DNA of 64,000 bases from an uncultured Bacteroidota bacterium (lineage in GTDB: Bacteria > Bacteroidota > Bacteroidia > Flavobacteriales > Schleiferiaceae): positions 62,001 through 126,000 of the forward strand of contig CAJXNI010000003.1 of assembly GCA_913057235.1 (NCBI GenBank). Direction: 5' to 3'. The position numbers and the translations under genes are program-made. The notes beneath the pieces are model-generated. The model made no database searches and was not told the origin of the DNA. It saw only the letters and a program-made list of their open reading frames with translations. Positions 1-8,473 of the stretch are shown one piece after another (position 1 is the stretch's first letter; the number at the start of each line of letters is the position of its first letter).

Positions 1-363
1 TTCATGATGCTCATAAAAGGCCTTGATGATACCAATGCTAATGGAGTGCTCGCCCCCAAAAAAGGTGAGGAATTTATTGGTCTTCAATAAATTTTGCGTG
101 CTGGCGTACACCGTTTCAAATACCTTTTCAGGCGATGCCGCTTCGGTAATGGCGGGCAAAATATGGATGCCCTGCAGATAGACCTCGCTATCGGTTTCAA
201 TATCGTAGAGCTCCATGTTTTCGGCTGCTTCCAGAAAAGCACCAAAGCCATCATCAGCGCCTTTGCCCCAGGTGCTGGTACCGTCATAAGGAATGCTCTG
301 CAACCAAACGGCTGCCTGGTCTTTTTGAGCAAATTCATCTTCTACGCCTGCGAAGTTTTTCAT
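1..363 (-). CDS. speB: agmatinase / arginase-family ureohydrolase, N-terminal part (cut by window edge)
   Basis: Ureohydrolases of this family split agmatine into putrescine and urea using a dinuclear manganese centre. The 121 visible codons start at an ATG (complement 361-363) and run off the left edge. They contain PYDGTSTWGKG, the usual substrate-loop start of agmatinases, and FFGGEHSISIG, which corresponds to the GGDHS motif carrying the first metal-binding histidine; here Glu replaces the usual Asp of the motif, which is common in Bacteroidota members. Arginine decarboxylase lies 131 bases upstream on the same strand, so the pair probably makes putrescine from arginine by way of agmatine. 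The metal ligands of the C-terminal half cannot be seen. Agmatinase rather than arginase is chosen mainly because of the neighbour. Confidence 0.85.
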   Translation of the reverse strand, partial: MKNFAGVEDEFAQKDQAAVWLQSIPYDGTSTWGKGADDGFGAFLEAAENMELYDIETDSEVYLQGIHILPAITEAASPEKVFETVYASTQNLLKTNKFLTFFGGEHSISIGIIKAFYEHHE

Positions 364-392
364 GTATTTTTTCTAGCTTGATCTTATCACTT

Positions 393-424
393 AGCCCCCT
401 AAATCCCCCCAAGAGGGACTTTTG
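393..424. repeat. C/G-rich intergenic repeat-like element
   Basis: This stretch between arginine decarboxylase and agmatinase holds runs of C on one side and a run of G on the other (TTAGCCCCCTAAATCC, then AAGAGGGACTTTT). From memory it looks like a short imperfect palindrome that recurs between genes in many Bacteroidota genomes. I see no second copy in this window, so its repeat nature is inferred. Confidence 0.3.
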
Positions 425-494
425 CTACGTTTTTGTGGCCTCTGTTTTTATTTGTTAAGATTTACTTTTCCTATAAACCTATAAACCAAAAACC

Positions 495-1901
495 CTACTT
501 CGTATAACCCAACAACCTAAACATCTCATCAGGCGACTGCTCATTACGGTAGACATAATCTACAATATCGCCTTTTTCATCACGGTCTATAATCACGTGC
601 TTGGGCGAGGGAATTAAACAGTGTTTAATGCCACCGTAGCCGCTAATGGCATCTTGGTAAGCCCCGGTGTGGAAAAATCCCAGGTAAAGCGGTTCCTCAT
701 CATCGTCATCAAAAGTGGGCAAAAGCACCTCCTGGTTTAAGTCCTCAGAATTGTAATAATCGGAGTGGTCGCAGCTAATGCCGCCAATATTTACCCTGCG
801 GTAGGGCTTATCCCATTTGTTAATGGGCAAGAGAATAAACTTCTCGTTGATACTCCAGGCATCAGGAATGGTGTTCATTAAGCTATTATTAATGATGTAC
901 CACAGCTCGGTATCATTTTGCAGTTTTTGCTCCAGCACTTTAAAAATAACCGCCCCGGCTTCACCCACCGTGTATTTACCAAATTCGGTAAAAATATTGG
1001 GGTGGGGTACTTTTTCGGCATTGCAGGTTTCGGCAATGGTTTTTACAATTTCATTAATGATGTAATCGTAATCGTACTCAAAGCCCAGGTTGTTTCTAAT
1101 AGGGAAGCCACCGCCTAAATTAAACGAGTCTAAGCTAGGGCATTGCTTGCTGAGGCGCACGTACAGTCCCATGGCGCGTTGAAATTCTCCCCAGTAGTAC
1201 AAGCTGTCTTTAATACCGCTGTCTACAAAAAAGTGCAGCATTTTTAGTTCTACGTTGGGGTTGTCTTTGATGTTTTCATCAAAAAAGGCCTCCATCTCAT
1301 TGTGACGGATGCCCAATCGAGAGGTGTAATAAGAGGATTGCGGCTCTTCGTTTATGGCCATGCGCAAACCAATCTGTAAGCGGCTTTCGCCCGATAGTTC
1401 GGAGAGGCGTTTTAACTCGGTTTTGCTATCCAACACTACCAAAATATTGCTAAAGCCCATTTCACGCAAGGCCACAATTTTCCGCAGGTATTCATCGGTT
1501 TTATAACCATTGTTTACCACGTACTGCTGTTTGGTGATTTTCCCCTCACGATACAGGTTTAAGATCAAATCAATATCAAAGGCCGAACTCGTTTCCAGGT
1601 GCACTTTATGCTTCACCGCTTCGCTTACCACATGGCTAAAGTGGTTGCATTTGGTGCAATAGCAAAAGCGATAGGCTCCCTCATAATGGTGTTTTTTTAT
1701 GGCCCGGTTAAAGAGGTTTCGCGCCTTTTTTATTTGATCGCCAATTTTGGGGAGGTAAATAAAGCGGAAAGGCGTATCGTATTTGTCAATCAGGTGTTTA
1801 AGGGAGATGCCGTGAAAGGTGAGGTAACCATCTCTTTGATCAAAACCTTCCTGCGGGAAGTAATAACTCTGATCGATAAGGTCGAAGTAGGTATTGCGCA
1901 T
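495..1901 (-). CDS. speA: arginine decarboxylase, PLP-dependent (fold type III)
   Basis: This 468-residue protein belongs to the Orn/DAP/Arg decarboxylase group 2 family (PLP on an alanine-racemase barrel). FCYCTKCNHF near residues 79-88 holds the PLP-binding lysine (K84), FNLGGGFP is the glycine-rich phosphate-binding loop, and GISCDHSDYY near residue 375 supplies the cysteine and aspartate that the partner subunit contributes to the active site. The length fits the compact Bacteroidota form rather than the roughly 650-residue E. coli SpeA. There is no signal peptide. Agmatinase follows 131 bases downstream, which supports arginine as substrate and agmatine as product. Diaminopimelate or carboxynorspermidine decarboxylase are less likely alternatives. 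Confidence 0.85.
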   Translation of the reverse strand: MRNTYFDLIDQSYYFPQEGFDQRDGYLTFHGISLKHLIDKYDTPFRFIYLPKIGDQIKKARNLFNRAIKKHHYEGAYRFCYCTKCNHFSHVVSEAVKHKVHLETSSAFDIDLILNLYREGKITKQQYVVNNGYKTDEYLRKIVALREMGFSNILVVLDSKTELKRLSELSGESRLQIGLRMAINEEPQSSYYTSRLGIRHNEMEAFFDENIKDNPNVELKMLHFFVDSGIKDSLYYWGEFQRAMGLYVRLSKQCPSLDSFNLGGGFPIRNNLGFEYDYDYIINEIVKTIAETCNAEKVPHPNIFTEFGKYTVGEAGAVIFKVLEQKLQNDTELWYIINNSLMNTIPDAWSINEKFILLPINKWDKPYRRVNIGGISCDHSDYYNSEDLNQEVLLPTFDDDDEEPLYLGFFHTGAYQDAISGYGGIKHCLIPSPKHVIIDRDEKGDIVDYVYRNEQSPDEMFRLLGYTK

Positions 1902-2048
1902 GTTCGGATTAAAATGAATTGATAAGCAACGCTTTTGAGCGATCCAAAAATTTGGCTTAAAATTACGCCAATTGTAAATGGGATTTTGAAAAAATATCAG
2001 CGGCTAGCGGTACCCCTTACCCAAGTCTGATAAGAAATTTAGCTTCCC

Positions 2049-2696
2049 TTAAAGTCGGCATTTCTGCGGAAGAAAGTAAGGGTTTTGCCGATGTTGCAAT
2101 TCATGCACGATCTCATCGCGCGTAAGCGGTATTTGTGCCCAATCACGCAGCACCAACTTGAGCAAAGGGCCGTTCAGCTCGGTTACATCGGTATAGGTTT
2201 CAAAGTCTTCACGAAACATGGCTACCTGGGCCACTATTTCTCCGGTGTCTATACCCTCATCTACGTAATGCGCGGTAATGCCCAAAAAACTTACCCCAGT
2301 AGCCAGGGCTTGGTCAATGGCTTTAAGTCCTTTAAAGGAGGGTAAAAGGGCGGGGTGAATATTAATGATGCCCGCTGGCATGGCTTCAATAAGCGACTTT
2401 TTCAGGATTTTTTCACCAATACAAATAAGATGCTCTATGCCGTGGGCTTTAAGGCGCTCCTTTAAAAAAAGGCTTACCATGGTGTGCGGCTTCTTTTGCA
2501 TAGCGTCTTCAAAAGCGCTGGGATCAAAAACCTCTACAATGGGCCCAAAAAGTTTTTTTAGTTTGGAAATAACCTCCCTTTGATCACCATCGTATAAAAT
2601 TAGGCTGGGTGCTGCTTTCTGCCGATTCAAAGAAAGACTGTAAATGGCTTGCAGGCTGTTGGCGCCTTGTGAACAGTAGATGGCAAAAGGTTTCAC
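2049..2696 (-). CDS. formyltransferase family protein (PurN-like)
   Basis: About 215 residues with the N10-formyltetrahydrofolate-dependent transferase fold. IINIHPALLPSFKG supplies the catalytic Asn and His, and HYVDEGIDTG supplies the catalytic Asp of the PurN triad. The N-terminal SQGANSLQAI resembles the phosphate-binding SGxGSNxxA loop of glycinamide ribonucleotide formyltransferase. An upstream in-frame TTG at 2717 falls inside an exact TAACTTTG promoter box (2715-2722), so I prefer the GTG at 2694-2696. It may be the purine enzyme PurN, since purE and purK lie 7 kb away, but sequence divergence and lack of a purine neighbour leave room for another formyl acceptor, for example a sugar. 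Confidence 0.7.
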   Translation of the reverse strand: MKPFAIYCSQGANSLQAIYSLSLNRQKAAPSLILYDGDQREVISKLKKLFGPIVEVFDPSAFEDAMQKKPHTMVSLFLKERLKAHGIEHLICIGEKILKKSLIEAMPAGIINIHPALLPSFKGLKAIDQALATGVSFLGITAHYVDEGIDTGEIVAQVAMFREDFETYTDVTELNGPLLKLVLRDWAQIPLTRDEIVHELQHRQNPYFLPQKCRL

Positions 2697-2714
2697 GGTA
2701 AAATCTTTAGGGTA

Positions 2715-2722
2715 CAAAGTTA
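2715..2722 (-). promoter_or_regulatory. -7 promoter box TAACTTTG
   Basis: An exact match to the Bacteroidota -7 consensus TAnnTTTG lies 18 bases before the preferred GTG start of the formyltransferase gene and at the 3' end of the upstream gene. No TTG is seen at the normal -33 distance. Confidence 0.4.
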
Positions 2723-2723
2723 C

Positions 2724-4757
2724 TTAAAAGCGCCAGCGTAGCTGCATCCTAAGTTCACTGTTTACCGGACCGTTAATGGCCTGGTTTCCGCTGCTAATTT
2801 CGGCCCGATCAAAAAAGCGGGTAATGGCGTATTTGGCTTGAAAGGTTAGGTCCTTGGTGAGGTCCCAATCGGCTAGAAGGTAAAAGCGGGTTGACTCACC
2901 GTAGTAGGGCGGAATGCTAAAGGCATAAGTTAGGTCGTTTTCATAGGCGTAAATGCGGGTATTGAAGCTGGCGGTGTTAATGAGAGCATAGCGGGCCGTG
3001 AGCTGCAGGGGCCAGCGGTTGAATTGATACCTGAGGTCTTGAAACAGCACACTACCTGTTTCGGCCTGTGAGCCTAAGTGATACCAGCTATGCTCATAAC
3101 GGCTGCTTAGCCGCCATTGGCTGGCTAGGGTGTAGACCGCGTGCAAGCGCAGACTGTAGCGTTGTTCCCATTCCAATCCTTGAATTCTGGTTTCTTGCTG
3201 GCTGTTCATTTGCCGGGTTTCTTGCCTAAAACGCAGGTAGGCGCTTAGCCAACGGCTACCCTGCCAATTGAATTGACTCAGCAGATCGTTTCCCCGCGAA
3301 GGGGCATCTGCTCTAAAGCGTGGCCAGGTGAATTCATACACATCCAGATAAGCGCGCCATTGCCAGTCTTTATGGAGTTGCCATTGCAAGCCCAGGTAGG
3401 CACCGCGCTCGCCATTGGCGCCCGTTTCTGCAAAAGGGGCATTGTAAATAAAACGATACTCTTTTGCCAGGTTGCGCACCAGTAGGCTGGCGTGAAAGGC
3501 TTCTGCTGGTTGGCTTTGCAGGCCCAGAATTTGCGCACTGTGCCCCTGGGCATCAAAAGCTATTTCGCCAAAAATATTCAGGTCTAAAAAGAGGTAGTTA
3601 AAATGGAGACTGGAATTGGTCACCTCCTTTCCGCTAAAGCGAAATTTTTGGTAGACACGATCAGAAGCCTGCAGCGAAAGTTCCAATTGATAGTTCACCA
3701 GGGTGGCCCCAACTTTTAGTTGTTGGTAGTTGAAGTTTACGTTTCCACCCATGGTTTGCAGGGTGTTTTGGTCTTTACCCGACAGCTCACCTGCGGTACG
3801 ATGCAAGCCCGTGGTGCGCAGAGAGCTTACGTTTAATGCTTGCAGACTGGTGTCCAGCTCATCAACATTGGCATCTATGGCATGGCGGCTGTAAAAAGCA
3901 CTGACCTCCCAATCTTGAATTTGCCAGGTGCTGGCTACTCCGCGCATAAAGCGGTTCTCCTCGGCTCCGGTAAAGGGGCGCACCCCTCGCGCAAAGCGCT
4001 TTATGCCCACCGTTTCGGCTCCCTTACCAAAGGCCAGGCTACTCCAAAGCGCCAAACCCTGGCCAAACTCCACCTGGTAGTCGCCCACCACTAAATTTTT
4101 TAAAGCTCCGTAATTACTCAGAGCCAGGTGACCCGATAAAAAGTCTACCCCTAATTTTTGGTAGGGCCCGCCCCAAGGCTCACCCGGATCTTGCTGGGCT
4201 GTAAAGCCTATAGAAATGAGGTCTTGGTACTGGCCGCGATAACGCAGGTAATGGTTACCTCGCGGCCCCTTGTAAGATCCATCCTTAAAACCCTGGCGTG
4301 GCTGTAAGTCTAAAATAGATCTAGCCAGCAGGTTATGCTGGCTGTAGCGGGCTACATTTTTGAGTTTAATTTCCGGGACTACTTTTTGGGTGGCAAAACT
4401 TAGGTAGGGCAGTACCTGGGCAATAGTGGCTTGGTCCCAGCCTTTAATCACGGTAAGCTCAAAGGCTCCGTACAGCATGCCGGTTTCTTCTCGGTAGCGC
4501 AGCAAGTTGGCAATTTGAAATATGTTGAGGTAGGGGATTTGTTCCAAATCTTCACTGCTGGCAAAATTCACCTCTATGGGGTTTTGCTGCAAAATCTGGA
4601 GGTTTTCAGCCAACTGAATGAGGTCGGTTTCGTTTTCTTCATTGCCTTCTGCCAAACTCTCCAATTCATTTTCCAGCTCCTCCGTAGGTACTTGCGCCCG
4701 CAGGATGAGTCCTATGCCCAAGATTAAGATTGTAAGCAGCGCCCTCAGAAAGCCCAT
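2724..4757 (-). CDS. helix-hairpin-helix protein with predicted outer-membrane beta-barrel
   Basis: A 677-residue protein with an N-terminal signal peptide (LLTILILGIGLILRAQ). A ComEA-like helix-hairpin-helix region at about residues 58-125 (NPIEVNFASSEDLEQIP, then NLLRYREETG) precedes some 500 residues of alternating aromatic and polar strands. It ends MQLRWRF, with the C-terminal Phe typical of outer-membrane barrels. Its start overlaps the end of the upstream barrel-protein gene by 13 bases, so the two are probably translationally coupled. Helix-hairpin-helix modules usually bind DNA without sequence specificity; whether this one does so at the cell surface is unknown. Similar proteins occur in many Bacteroidota and have no assigned function that I know of. 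Confidence 0.7.
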   Translation of the reverse strand: MGFLRALLTILILGIGLILRAQVPTEELENELESLAEGNEENETDLIQLAENLQILQQNPIEVNFASSEDLEQIPYLNIFQIANLLRYREETGMLYGAFELTVIKGWDQATIAQVLPYLSFATQKVVPEIKLKNVARYSQHNLLARSILDLQPRQGFKDGSYKGPRGNHYLRYRGQYQDLISIGFTAQQDPGEPWGGPYQKLGVDFLSGHLALSNYGALKNLVVGDYQVEFGQGLALWSSLAFGKGAETVGIKRFARGVRPFTGAEENRFMRGVASTWQIQDWEVSAFYSRHAIDANVDELDTSLQALNVSSLRTTGLHRTAGELSGKDQNTLQTMGGNVNFNYQQLKVGATLVNYQLELSLQASDRVYQKFRFSGKEVTNSSLHFNYLFLDLNIFGEIAFDAQGHSAQILGLQSQPAEAFHASLLVRNLAKEYRFIYNAPFAETGANGERGAYLGLQWQLHKDWQWRAYLDVYEFTWPRFRADAPSRGNDLLSQFNWQGSRWLSAYLRFRQETRQMNSQQETRIQGLEWEQRYSLRLHAVYTLASQWRLSSRYEHSWYHLGSQAETGSVLFQDLRYQFNRWPLQLTARYALINTASFNTRIYAYENDLTYAFSIPPYYGESTRFYLLADWDLTKDLTFQAKYAITRFFDRAEISSGNQAINGPVNSELRMQLRWRF

Positions 4758-5554
4758 TGCAGTCCGTAGCTTAGGTTGGGGCCTAAAATAAAGCCGTATT
4801 GGTAAGCAACATTCAGGCTAAAGTCTTCCAGGTAGGCCGATAAACCGAAAGTACCCTCATAGTCATCGGCTATAGCCAAACCCGCCCGCAGGGCCATAAA
4901 GTTTAGCAAACGGTACTCAAAGCCCGTGCTATAGCGGGTACTTAGTTGATTTTCCATGAACACCTCGGCCACCCACAGGGCTTCCTCTGAAAAGGTATAA
5001 GCGGCCCCCAGGCGCGCTACGGTGGGCAAGCGTAATTCCGCATTTTCATTAAGCCAACTGCCCGTTGGGTTGTACACGTGAAAGCCCAGGTTTAGGTGTT
5101 CATTCACCTGCGCCAGCAGTCCGGTTTCAAAAGTGAGCGTTTGAAAAGTCTGGGCTTCGGCTACAAAATTTTGTTCGTAATTCACTTGTACGCCTGCGCT
5201 GATAAACTTGCCTAACTTTTGCGCATAGGCCAGCCCAATTTTTGTTTCGCTAAAGTGCTCAAAGCCAAACTGGGTAATGGCCAACCCTAAATGCCCATTG
5301 GCAACGGGCGTGCTAAACCCTAAATGGCCCAGCTGCAAATCGTTTACTAAATAGCGCTGTTGATAGCTGGCACTAACTTGTTTTTGGCGCAGCAGGGCCA
5401 GACCTGCCTGATTGTGGTGTGTGCTAAAGCCATTTGGCAAAGCCACGGTAGCATGGGCCAAACCGGCAGAGCGACCACCGGCTAAATGGCCGTAGCTGTT
5501 TTGCGAAAACAAAGACAGTGGAGACAGCAGAATTAAAATTAGCAATCTTTGCAT
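4745..5554 (-). CDS. outer-membrane beta-barrel protein, PorV/PorQ- or FadL-like
   Basis: A 269-residue protein with a clear signal peptide (LLILILLSPLSLFSQ). The mature start NSYGHLAGGRSAGLAHA, with an early glycine-rich loop and a following NQAGLALL segment, is typical of the PorV/PorQ/FadL type of small barrels. The remainder alternates hydrophobic and polar residues and ends GLQWAF with a terminal aromatic residue. PorQ proteins are usually near 330 residues, so this one is short. The gene overlaps the next one (helix-hairpin-helix barrel) by 13 bases, so the two products may work together in the outer membrane. The exact family is uncertain. Confidence 0.65.
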   Translation of the reverse strand: MQRLLILILLSPLSLFSQNSYGHLAGGRSAGLAHATVALPNGFSTHHNQAGLALLRQKQVSASYQQRYLVNDLQLGHLGFSTPVANGHLGLAITQFGFEHFSETKIGLAYAQKLGKFISAGVQVNYEQNFVAEAQTFQTLTFETGLLAQVNEHLNLGFHVYNPTGSWLNENAELRLPTVARLGAAYTFSEEALWVAEVFMENQLSTRYSTGFEYRLLNFMALRAGLAIADDYEGTFGLSAYLEDFSLNVAYQYGFILGPNLSYGLQWAF

Positions 5555-5599
5555 TGCAACTAATTTCGATAAATAATTCCAAAACTGAGTGCTACTCTC

Positions 5600-8464
5600 T
5601 TGAATAAACGGTCTTTTTTGTTGAGAACCAGCGGGTTTCTAGCCCTTTTTTTGGTCAGCTTATTGGCTTGGTCCCAGCCAGGCCAGTACCCTTTTCGTAA
5701 GGTGGGCCTGGAAGAAGGATTACCTTCTTTGGGCATTAATGCCCTGCAAAGTGAGGTAGGCGGGTATTTGTGGTTGGCCACCGAAGGGGCTGGCCTGGTG
5801 CGCTATAACGGGTATGATTTCACCAGTTATCTCAATGATGAAATGCCGGTGATAAATTTTATGGCTGCTCAGGGCGATAGTATTTTGTGGTTTGCCAACC
5901 GAAACCGACTGGGGCGCTACAACGGCCGCACGTTCCGGTTTTACACCTTGCCGCCTGAGACCAGAATTACGCAACTGCTAACGGAAGACCGTTCACTTTG
6001 GGTACAGAGCGCTATAGGGGCGATGTATCAGCTGCAAAAGGATTCTTTGGTGGCAATTCCGGGATCCTTACCCCAAAACACCAGTTTTTTGGTCCGCCAC
6101 GCAAAAAGTTTTTGGGCTTTAGCCGATGGTGTCTTATACCAGAAGCAGGGCAATGGCTGGGAGTCAAGGCAAGCGGTAAATTGGCAAAAAATTTGGGCCG
6201 GCTCGCAGTTGGTGTATCAGCAAAATGACAGCCTGTACAGCTATCCAAATCAAGAGTTTCTGGCGCCTGTAAACCGCAGAAACCTGGCCTTGCAAAAGGG
6301 TCACATTTTTCTTTGGCAAGGGCAAAGCCTTGAGTGGGTGCGTCCAGAGGGGGCTTCAAGAACCTTTCACCTGGGGATAAGGGACGAGAGCCTCCAAATA
6401 AAAGGTGTGCATTTGCATCATGACGGAAGCATGGTGGTGCTCACCAACCAGGGGTTGCAAATTTTAGAGAGTCAGTACTTACGGCAGCTTGGGGAACCAG
6501 TGGGTCAAGTGCTGGCCTTGCAAGAATTTGAAGGTTTAACCGCGGTGGGCAGTGCTAACGGACTGCATTTTTACCAATCGGGCCAACGGCAAAAGAGCTT
6601 GCCCCAGGCTGGCTTGGTGCTGGCTTTGGCGCAGTGGCAAAACCGCCTGTACATTGGCACCGAACGCGGCCTGTGGTACTATAAAAATGGGGCACTTCAG
6701 GCAGTACCAGCCTTGCAAGATGAGTTTGTGTTTTCATTGGCCACGCATCAAGGCCACTTGTATTTAGGCACCGGAGCAGGCATTTTTAAGCTTAAGGCCC
6801 AAAATACCATTGAGGCCATTAGTGAAGAAGAAGGCTTACCCGTGGCCACGATATTTAAGATGCAGGAAGCGGCTGACGGCAGCCTGTGGTGCGCAACCTA
6901 CACCCAGGGATTTTTTGTGAAATCCGATAAAGGCTGGCTGCACCTTAAGCAAATGGGGGATTTAAAATTAGATAGCCTGCGCTACAGTACCTTTTGGGCC
7001 CAAGACGTAGAAACGCTTTGGTTGGGTACGCAAAATAACGGCCTTTACCAGTTAAGTGCCCAGGGTCAGCAACATTACACCTTTGCAGATTTACGCTTTG
7101 CCGAAGTCACCAATCTGCAGCAAACAGCTGCTTGCAGCCCGCAAGAACAGCCTCATTTATGGATAGGCACTAACAAAGGCTGGCTCTTGTTGCAAGAGGT
7201 GGTGGCCGCCCGGCAGCAGCAAAAAAATGAATTGAATTTTATAGGTCAGGCTGTGGTGCCAAACTCAGTACACCAAGCTGAAAACCAGTTATACAATGGC
7301 TTAGCGCAGGGTTTTCAAATCTTAAACCCCTGCGCATTTCTTAAAACAGAGCATTCTTTAAGGGTGCAAATTTCAGGCCTGCAGCTGCTTAAGGGTGAGG
7401 CCAATGAACTGGCAAACCTGGCCAACAACACCCAGGCTTTTACCCAGTTGCCCCTAAACCCAAGACTGCCTTACCATAGCAACTACCTTAATTTTAATTA
7501 CGGTAGCCCCTGCTTACAGCGGCCGCAAGAAATCTTGTACCGCTATCGCCTTAAAGGCCAAAGCGATTTATGGACTTATGCCGGTAGCCGCAGAGAGGTG
7601 TTGTTTGCCAATTTAAGCCCCGGGCGTTACACATTGGAGGTACAAGCGCGCATGCCAGGTACCAACTGGCCGGCCGATAGCACGCAATACGGCTTTGTAA
7701 TTAAGCAACCTTTCTATGCCACCTGGTGGTTTCTAAGTGCTTTAGGGCTGGTGCTCCTGGGTATAGCGGTAGCGCTGGTGCGCGATAGGGTTAACCGCCT
7801 GAAGCAACGTTTAAAGTTTGAAAACGATTTGCGTGAAATGGAGCGCAAAGCCTTGCGTTTGCAGATGAATCCTCACTTTATTTTCAACGCTTTGGACTCC
7901 ATTAGCAGCTTCATCTTTAAAAAGGATCAAAAACAGGCCGTGCGGTATCTCAATAATTTCGCAAAATTAATGAGACTCACCCTTGAATCATCAATGGAGC
8001 ATATTCACCCTGTAGAGACGGAAGTATCCATTCTAAAAAATTACCTTGAGCTGGAAAAACTTCGATTTGGGAATACCTTTGATTACCAGATTGAGGTAGA
8101 TGAAGAACTGGATTTTGACGTGGGTTTGCCGCCCATGTTGGTGCAGCCTCACGTAGAAAATGCCATTTTACATGGCTTAAAGCCGAAGGGTGAAGGTGGG
8201 CATTTGCATTTGAGTTTTACCCTGCAAGGCCCCTTTTTATGCGTGGTGGTAGAGGATAATGGCATTGGTCGCAAGCAAGCCAAGTCTAATCCGCAAAAGG
8301 CCGGGCACCGCAGCATGGCTACCCAAATAAATAAAGATAGACTTAAGCTTTTGCAGAGTTCTATTGGTGAAAAGATTGATTTAAAAATTATTGATAAATA
8401 CGCAGATGATGGCACTGCCTTGGGCACCCGGGTGGTAATACAATTACCTGCGCAAAACATATAA
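5600..8464 (+). CDS. LytS-type sensor histidine kinase with two-component-regulator propeller
   Basis: A 954-residue membrane sensor. The TTG start at 5600 gives a good signal peptide (LALFLVSLLAWSQ). The periplasmic part has repeated Reg_prop blades (LEEGLPSLGINALQ, YLWLATEGAGLVRYNG) and a Y_Y_Y domain around residues 620-705. One membrane helix (WWFLSALGLVLLGIAVALV) leads to a short coiled coil and a His_kinase module, where LQMNPHFIFNALDS holds the phospho-accepting H759. The C-terminal ATPase domain carries VEDNGIGR. The response-regulator gene follows 9 bases downstream. No DNA-binding domain is fused to it, so it differs from the AraC-type hybrid two-component systems of Bacteroides. 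The ligand is unknown. Confidence 0.88.
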   Translation: MNKRSFLLRTSGFLALFLVSLLAWSQPGQYPFRKVGLEEGLPSLGINALQSEVGGYLWLATEGAGLVRYNGYDFTSYLNDEMPVINFMAAQGDSILWFANRNRLGRYNGRTFRFYTLPPETRITQLLTEDRSLWVQSAIGAMYQLQKDSLVAIPGSLPQNTSFLVRHAKSFWALADGVLYQKQGNGWESRQAVNWQKIWAGSQLVYQQNDSLYSYPNQEFLAPVNRRNLALQKGHIFLWQGQSLEWVRPEGASRTFHLGIRDESLQIKGVHLHHDGSMVVLTNQGLQILESQYLRQLGEPVGQVLALQEFEGLTAVGSANGLHFYQSGQRQKSLPQAGLVLALAQWQNRLYIGTERGLWYYKNGALQAVPALQDEFVFSLATHQGHLYLGTGAGIFKLKAQNTIEAISEEEGLPVATIFKMQEAADGSLWCATYTQGFFVKSDKGWLHLKQMGDLKLDSLRYSTFWAQDVETLWLGTQNNGLYQLSAQGQQHYTFADLRFAEVTNLQQTAACSPQEQPHLWIGTNKGWLLLQEVVAARQQQKNELNFIGQAVVPNSVHQAENQLYNGLAQGFQILNPCAFLKTEHSLRVQISGLQLLKGEANELANLANNTQAFTQLPLNPRLPYHSNYLNFNYGSPCLQRPQEILYRYRLKGQSDLWTYAGSRREVLFANLSPGRYTLEVQARMPGTNWPADSTQYGFVIKQPFYATWWFLSALGLVLLGIAVALVRDRVNRLKQRLKFENDLREMERKALRLQMNPHFIFNALDSISSFIFKKDQKQAVRYLNNFAKLMRLTLESSMEHIHPVETEVSILKNYLELEKLRFGNTFDYQIEVDEELDFDVGLPPMLVQPHVENAILHGLKPKGEGGHLHLSFTLQGPFLCVVVEDNGIGRKQAKSNPQKAGHRSMATQINKDRLKLLQSSIGEKIDLKIIDKYADDGTALGTRVVIQLPAQNI

Positions 8465-8473
8465 CCTCCAAAC

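Noticed and set aside
94-381. 95-codon open frame on the plus strand
   Set aside because: Antisense to the agmatinase N-terminal part, which has clear family motifs.
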